In this document: positions 60,379 through 64,000 of the stretch, in pieces
Position numbering within the stretch: position 1 is the stretch's first letter
Layout: each line of letters starts with the position of its first letter
Source of the DNA: Cymbomonas tetramitiformis
Taxonomy: Eukaryota; Chlorophyta; Pyramimonadophyceae; Pyramimonadales; Pyramimonadaceae
Length of the DNA stretch: 64,000 nt
Assembly (NCBI GenBank): GCA_001247695.2
Contig: LGRX02033481.1
Span: forward strand, 1 to 64,000
Direction of reading: 5' to 3'
Notes under the pieces: generated by a model
Seen by the model: only the letters and a program-made list of their open reading frames with translations
Databases searched by the model: none
What the model was told of the DNA's origin: nothing
Position numbers and translations under genes: made by a program

Positions 60379-61100
60379 CTGCATATTGCACCACGTCCTG
60401 GTACTCACGGTGCATGTCGTGCGGGGCACACAGCCCTTTGCCGTTCTTCTGTAGCTGCTTTAGCTGCGCGGCGTTGAAGTAGCACGTGTCATCGCAGTTG
60501 GGCACCTTGTGGCGGAACATCTTCACAGTACTCTTCACGACACCGAAGGTCATACAGTGCATGAAAGGCAGCACGTATGCCGACATGGCGGTGAAATATT
60601 CCAGGGCCTCCAGGGGACCCTTACCGTAGCGCCCGGTCCGCATGGGATCAGCGCCCTCCTGGGTTAGCTTGACTAGTTCCTCGTGATCCTCCTGGGTTAA
60701 TAGCACCGACGGGTCCCAGGCATGAACCGTCTCCCCGTCCGGTAAATAGCTTTGTGCGATAGGCTTGGCATAGCCTAGGCAATACATCCCACCAGTTGGT
60801 CCGGGGGTGCCCTCCCACAGGCTCAGGTAATCGTTGCGTCTGGCAGCCACCGGAGCGAACCTTCCCAGATCGTTCCGCGCAACGGTGTCACAGTAGCACA
60901 GCACCAGAAACACACTGAACTTATCATGCCACTTGCCAAAGTAACCATCGTATACTCGGAACGGCGTGCCTTTGTCGTCAGCGTGCCCGTCGCGTAACTC
61001 CTTGAGCTCCTTCACGAGGCGCTCTTGGATCACGTCATTGTTCTTCCAGTGCTGCCTAGGGCCCGGAACCACAATTACGAGCCCGGTAAATTCCATCCTA
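60379..61100 (-). CDS. TNP2-like transposase, central exon
   Basis: Contains MEFTGLVIVVPGPRQHWKNN, VKELKELRDG, FRVYDGYFGKWHDKFSVFLV and LCYCDTVARNDLGRF, later MYCLGYAKPIAQ and YFTAMSAYVLPFMHCMTFGV. The GPxxxxxN...L..EL..L motif followed by a region reporting on small bound cysteines is the layout of CACTA TNP2 cores. The donor at 60378 is well supported. The 5' exon edge is uncertain (about 61100). Ends DMHREYQDVVQYA at the splice junction. Confidence 0.6.
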
Positions 61101-61581
61101 ACCCGATCCTGCGAACACCCGCATGGATGCACCGTCAGTCCTCCCTTCCTCAATCACCGGGAAGCCTTCGCAGCCAGACACGCTAGCAGGTGTACAACCT
61201 ACGGCACGCAAGGCGGGACGCAGTGCACCTTGCATACGCCTACACTGCAGAAGGAGACCAGCAGCAGGGGACCACCTGCATGCGTTATACTGGTTAGCCT
61301 TATTCTAGTAACAAGGCACATCGCAACGGTTCGAGTTGCAGATTGTGGCGGCGTGTACCCGAGGGTGCAGGTCCGCGCTCCGCATCGCTCCGAACCTCGT
61401 GGACCATCCCCTGCACCGTGCGCGCCACATTCCCACCATTACGCCCGGTGGTGTGTCCCCACCCTCACGTGCAACGCATCGTTTGCACCATAGCGCTGTT
61501 CAGGTCAGCCATTTCATTCAACATACATCAAGGGGAGGGGGGGGGCTTGGTTGTAGTAGGAGTGCTGGGTGTCGGCTGGAC
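61101..61581. other. Probable intron region in the TNP2-like gene
   Basis: About 480 bases without a protein-like frame consistent with the neighbours. Missing transposase blocks may lie here in a short exon. Confidence 0.4.
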
Positions 61582-62463
61582 TCACTGTTTGTCGTGCTTC
61601 TTCGCCCGTGCGTCATCCTCTCCGTATTCCACAGCCATTCCAGCCCGAACCATTCCAGGTTTCATGGGATCCGTGCTTTCTGTTTCCTGCAGCAGCCGGC
61701 CCCCAACCGTGCTGTGCTCGTTGATCCGCGCCACGTGCGGGCTGGTCATGACGCATGCGTTTGTAGGCGCTCTCGCCTGCGTATCAGCACGCATCTTTGC
61801 AAACTTCGCATTGCGCATCCAGCGTCGGACTAGCCGTTTCACCGGGAAGTAGAAATAGTACTCCTGCGGGCGGTACACCTCACCCCGCGCCGTACGTGTC
61901 ACACTGTATCTCTCCTCCTCGCACCACCCGACCGGCACTCCCGCCGCATCCCACGCGATGGGAACCCCGCATTTCTCCTGCGCTGGTTTCTTGGTCTCTG
62001 CTGGAAACGTTCTGTGATACTTCGGACACACATGCACTGCGTAGTCCCACACGGTCTCGGCACCAATCAGGCGTAGCATGTGCCAGAGCGACCCCGGTAA
62101 ATTGGTGTTTGCTCCACCCAGCAGCATCTTCAAGATTTTCATGAACGTGTTGAAGTGCGCGTCTGTCCACTGCTGCCGCCGTTTCATGTCCAGCAAATAC
62201 CACACAGCTTCCTGCAGCGTCACTCCGTGGGGGCTCGCCTGCCCATGCGTTAGAAGCGGATCCATCTTTTTGGGACTGAGTTCGGCCGACTCTGGCGCGT
62301 CCAATGTCTCCACTTTCGCTGGCTCCGGCGCGTCTACCGTCACCGCTTTCCCTGCCTCCGGAGGGTCCACCGTCACCTGTTTCGCCGGCACCGGCGCGTA
62401 CACCGTCACCTCTGCGTGATGAGCCAGCAGCAAGGCGGCCGCCTCTTCCACCTCGATTTCCAT
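61582..62463 (-). CDS. TNP2-like transposase, N-terminal exon
   Basis: ATG at 62463 (MEIEVEEAAALLLAHHAEV), then four Pro/Ala repeats of the form V(T/E)xDAPEPAK around 62300-62410. TLQEAVWYLLDMKRRQQWTD, LKMLLGGANTNLPGSLWHML and VHVCPKYHRTFP follow: the helical L..L...LP..L...L block then a Cys-His patch typical of the N-terminal part of TNP2 transposases. The stop is TGA 61582, although an intron before it is more likely. Confidence 0.55.
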   Translation of the reverse strand: MEIEVEEAAALLLAHHAEVTVYAPVPAKQVTVDPPEAGKAVTVDAPEPAKVETLDAPESAELSPKKMDPLLTHGQASPHGVTLQEAVWYLLDMKRRQQWTDAHFNTFMKILKMLLGGANTNLPGSLWHMLRLIGAETVWDYAVHVCPKYHRTFPAETKKPAQEKCGVPIAWDAAGVPVGWCEEERYSVTRTARGEVYRPQEYYFYFPVKRLVRRWMRNAKFAKMRADTQARAPTNACVMTSPHVARINEHSTVGGRLLQETESTDPMKPGMVRAGMAVEYGEDDARAKKHDKQ

Positions 62464-62595
62464 GCCCGCCTTTGCAGCTAGTTCCTGCGAGTGGCCGTCC
62501 CATCCTGGCTTAGTTTCTGTGCATATTCTGCATGCGCTGCATGCCCCTGCGCATGTTGCATAACGTACATGCTACAATACGCACTACATGATGTA

Positions 62596-63645
62596 TCAGA
62601 AAGACGCACAGGCGTTTCCACGTCCTGTCCGAGCAGGGCAGTGAGACCAGTGTTCCGCCAGTGTGCAAGGTGCGGCAGGGCGTACATCGTAAAGAAAGTC
62701 CGGGATGGAGAGGAGGTCCGCCTCCGCATCACCACCTTCGTCCGTCTCCTCCACGATGTCTTCTTCCGGGATGTCCGGCAAATCCAACACCTCCTCCCAG
62801 TATGCATTTTCGGCTGGGGTGGGGGCATCTGACGACCCCCCTTCCTCGCAATGACTCAATCCCATATATCCCACGGCCTGTGCGTCCGCCAGGTCGTGGT
62901 TCGTATCATTCCCATCTGCGCCGGCTCCTCCCACCAGGGTATACCGCATTCTCTTGTTGGGTATCCTCGCCTGCTGAGAATCATCATCCGCTGTTTCCAC
63001 AAACACTGGGGGCGCCTCCATCCGGTGGCCAGCGGAGATGGCAATGGCCCGGTGCCTTTGATCAAACTGAACTCCCAGAGATTGCATGCGGCCTATGAGC
63101 ACGTCAATCCTTCCCTTGTAATCCTTTCCGGCGCGCCCTACCTGATCAGGTATGCCCAGCGTGCACAAGTCGTCGGGGGTGAAGATGGAGCGAATGCTTG
63201 GGCGCTTGATGTCACGGTAAGCGCGTTGCGCCAACTCCAGTAGGCGGGCGTCGGTCACGTGCCGGTTATCACACGCGGTTGGGAGCTGCGCCGTTTGGCA
63301 CGTGACGGCTTCCCCCCCGGCTCGCCGTTTCCCCCGCGCGCCGTCCACCGGGCTCGCCCCCCCACCTGCTAGCTCTCTGGGGCCCACATGCGGCGGTGCG
63401 TAGGTTATCCGCATCCTCTTGTCGATCATGCACCCGAGAGTTGTCAATCTGTCAGCCAGCTGACGGATCTTTGCGCTCTTCTGCGCCATCGTGCTGCACT
63501 CCTCTGTGACCTTGCTTGGGATCCATCCGATGTCCACAGCAAACCGTGACACTTTGGGTGACTTGCCCCCAATATGCAGGCTTTGCAGTTTGCGCAGGAT
63601 GACGGCGTCCTCCAGTTCAGCCATCACCGCGCATACCTGCCGCAA
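62596..63645 (-). CDS. Upstream ORF of the TNP2-like element, duplicated helical module
   Basis: The frame opens near 63645 (first ATG MAELEDAVILRKLQSL) and runs to about 62596. Two similar blocks of 60-70 residues, one ending IRQLADRLTTLGCMIDKRMRI and the other IDVLIGRMQSLGVQFDQRHRA, suggest a duplicated winged-helix-like module. An acidic region (DLPDIPEEDIVEETDEGG) follows. The next frame contains HLAHWRNTGLTALLGQDVE, so a splice or frame change near 62650 is likely. It is either the N-terminus of the transposase or a companion protein of the element. Confidence 0.45.
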   Translation of the reverse strand: MRQVCAVMAELEDAVILRKLQSLHIGGKSPKVSRFAVDIGWIPSKVTEECSTMAQKSAKIRQLADRLTTLGCMIDKRMRITYAPPHVGPRELAGGGASPVDGARGKRRAGGEAVTCQTAQLPTACDNRHVTDARLLELAQRAYRDIKRPSIRSIFTPDDLCTLGIPDQVGRAGKDYKGRIDVLIGRMQSLGVQFDQRHRAIAISAGHRMEAPPVFVETADDDSQQARIPNKRMRYTLVGGAGADGNDTNHDLADAQAVGYMGLSHCEEGGSSDAPTPAENAYWEEVLDLPDIPEEDIVEETDEGGDAEADLLSIPDFLYDVRPAAPCTLAEHWSHCPARTGRGNACASF

Positions 63646-64000
63646 ACTACCCCTTCCGGCGTGTCACCGACCTGCACGCAGCACATCCGTTGAGGGGGAG
63701 GGGGGGACACCGACAGCACCTGCATCATGAAGGCAGACACCTCGTTAGATGCATCGTTGCTCCTCGCGTGAGCGCCCGATCGATACGCGGCGGTCGCTCG
63801 GTGCATGGCGTGTGCAGCGTGACGCGTGCTTAGTGACCGCGTGTTTCCGTCGGAGAACACAAACTGATTTATTCCAAAGATACAATACAGTTCAAAATTG
63901 TCTGTTCTAGCCACATACGGTCTTTCACTTCGCATAGCCTACAATCTGCATTAATCGGAAGCTGGTGTTCGTGGTTGACATCCTAAGCTTTCATGCCAGA
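63646..64000. other. Upstream flank of the TNP2-like gene, nothing assigned
   Basis: No gene, repeat or transposon end recognised. The end of the element may lie beyond the window. Confidence 0.4.

Overview
This is nuclear DNA of a eukaryote, most likely a microalga. Evidence: a spliced p23 co-chaperone gene with GT-AG introns and plant-like wording at its C-terminal side; a fragment resembling the multi-pass tail of large algal/protist membrane proteins; a Dualen/RandI-type LINE (a clade described from Chlamydomonas); a chromodomain-bearing Ty3 retrotransposon; hAT, pogo and TNP2-like DNA transposons. I cannot name the species. Most of the window is mobile DNA and only p23 is a confident host gene.

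Layout. 1-2232: remnant of a multi-pass membrane protein gene, then featureless DNA. 2238-19255: a complete 17.0-kb Ty3-type retrotransposon on the minus strand, with 430-bp LTRs that look identical by eye and a perfect 5-bp target duplication (atatc). Reading 5' to 3' on the minus strand it has a primer-binding site, a long multi-frame gag region (S/P-rich part, tryptophan-repeat part, coiled coil, zinc knuckle) with a 2.37-kb foreign insertion, a protease ORF, and a 1975-codon pol ORF. Pol is ordered reverse transcriptase, RNase H, phage-type adenine methyltransferase (Dam-like), integrase, chromodomain, cytosine-5 methyltransferase. Carrying two DNA methyltransferases of opposite base specificity in one retrotransposon polyprotein is the main discovery candidate. 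19261-27300: minisatellite-rich DNA with unassigned minus-strand coding segments. 27308-28482: p23 gene. 29398-30430: internally deleted hAT element with perfect 8-bp target duplication.

31049-46215: a 15.2-kb LINE bounded by a perfect 13-bp target duplication. It encodes a long ORF1, a second ORF with 158-residue tandem repeats, and a giant ORF3 holding a Ulp1-like cysteine protease, AP-type endonuclease, reverse transcriptase, a chromodomain-like segment, RNase H, a C-terminal Cys-His finger and a restriction-like endonuclease-like domain. ORF3 is broken by one frameshift and two nonsense codons.

46229-57060: AT-rich DNA with a perfect 48-bp hairpin, hAT and pogo-type MITEs, an unassigned minus-strand gene disrupted by them, a retropepsin remnant and a small chromodomain protein. 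57060-58535: fragment of a second Ty3-type pol carrying the same Dam-like domain plus a 24-bp coding minisatellite. 59118-63645: multi-exon minus-strand gene of a TNP2 (CACTA-like) transposase.

The common theme is selfish elements carrying chromatin-directed modules (chromodomains, DNA methyltransferases). These could let an element choose its insertion site or mark its own or host DNA; that is inference and needs expression and methylation data.
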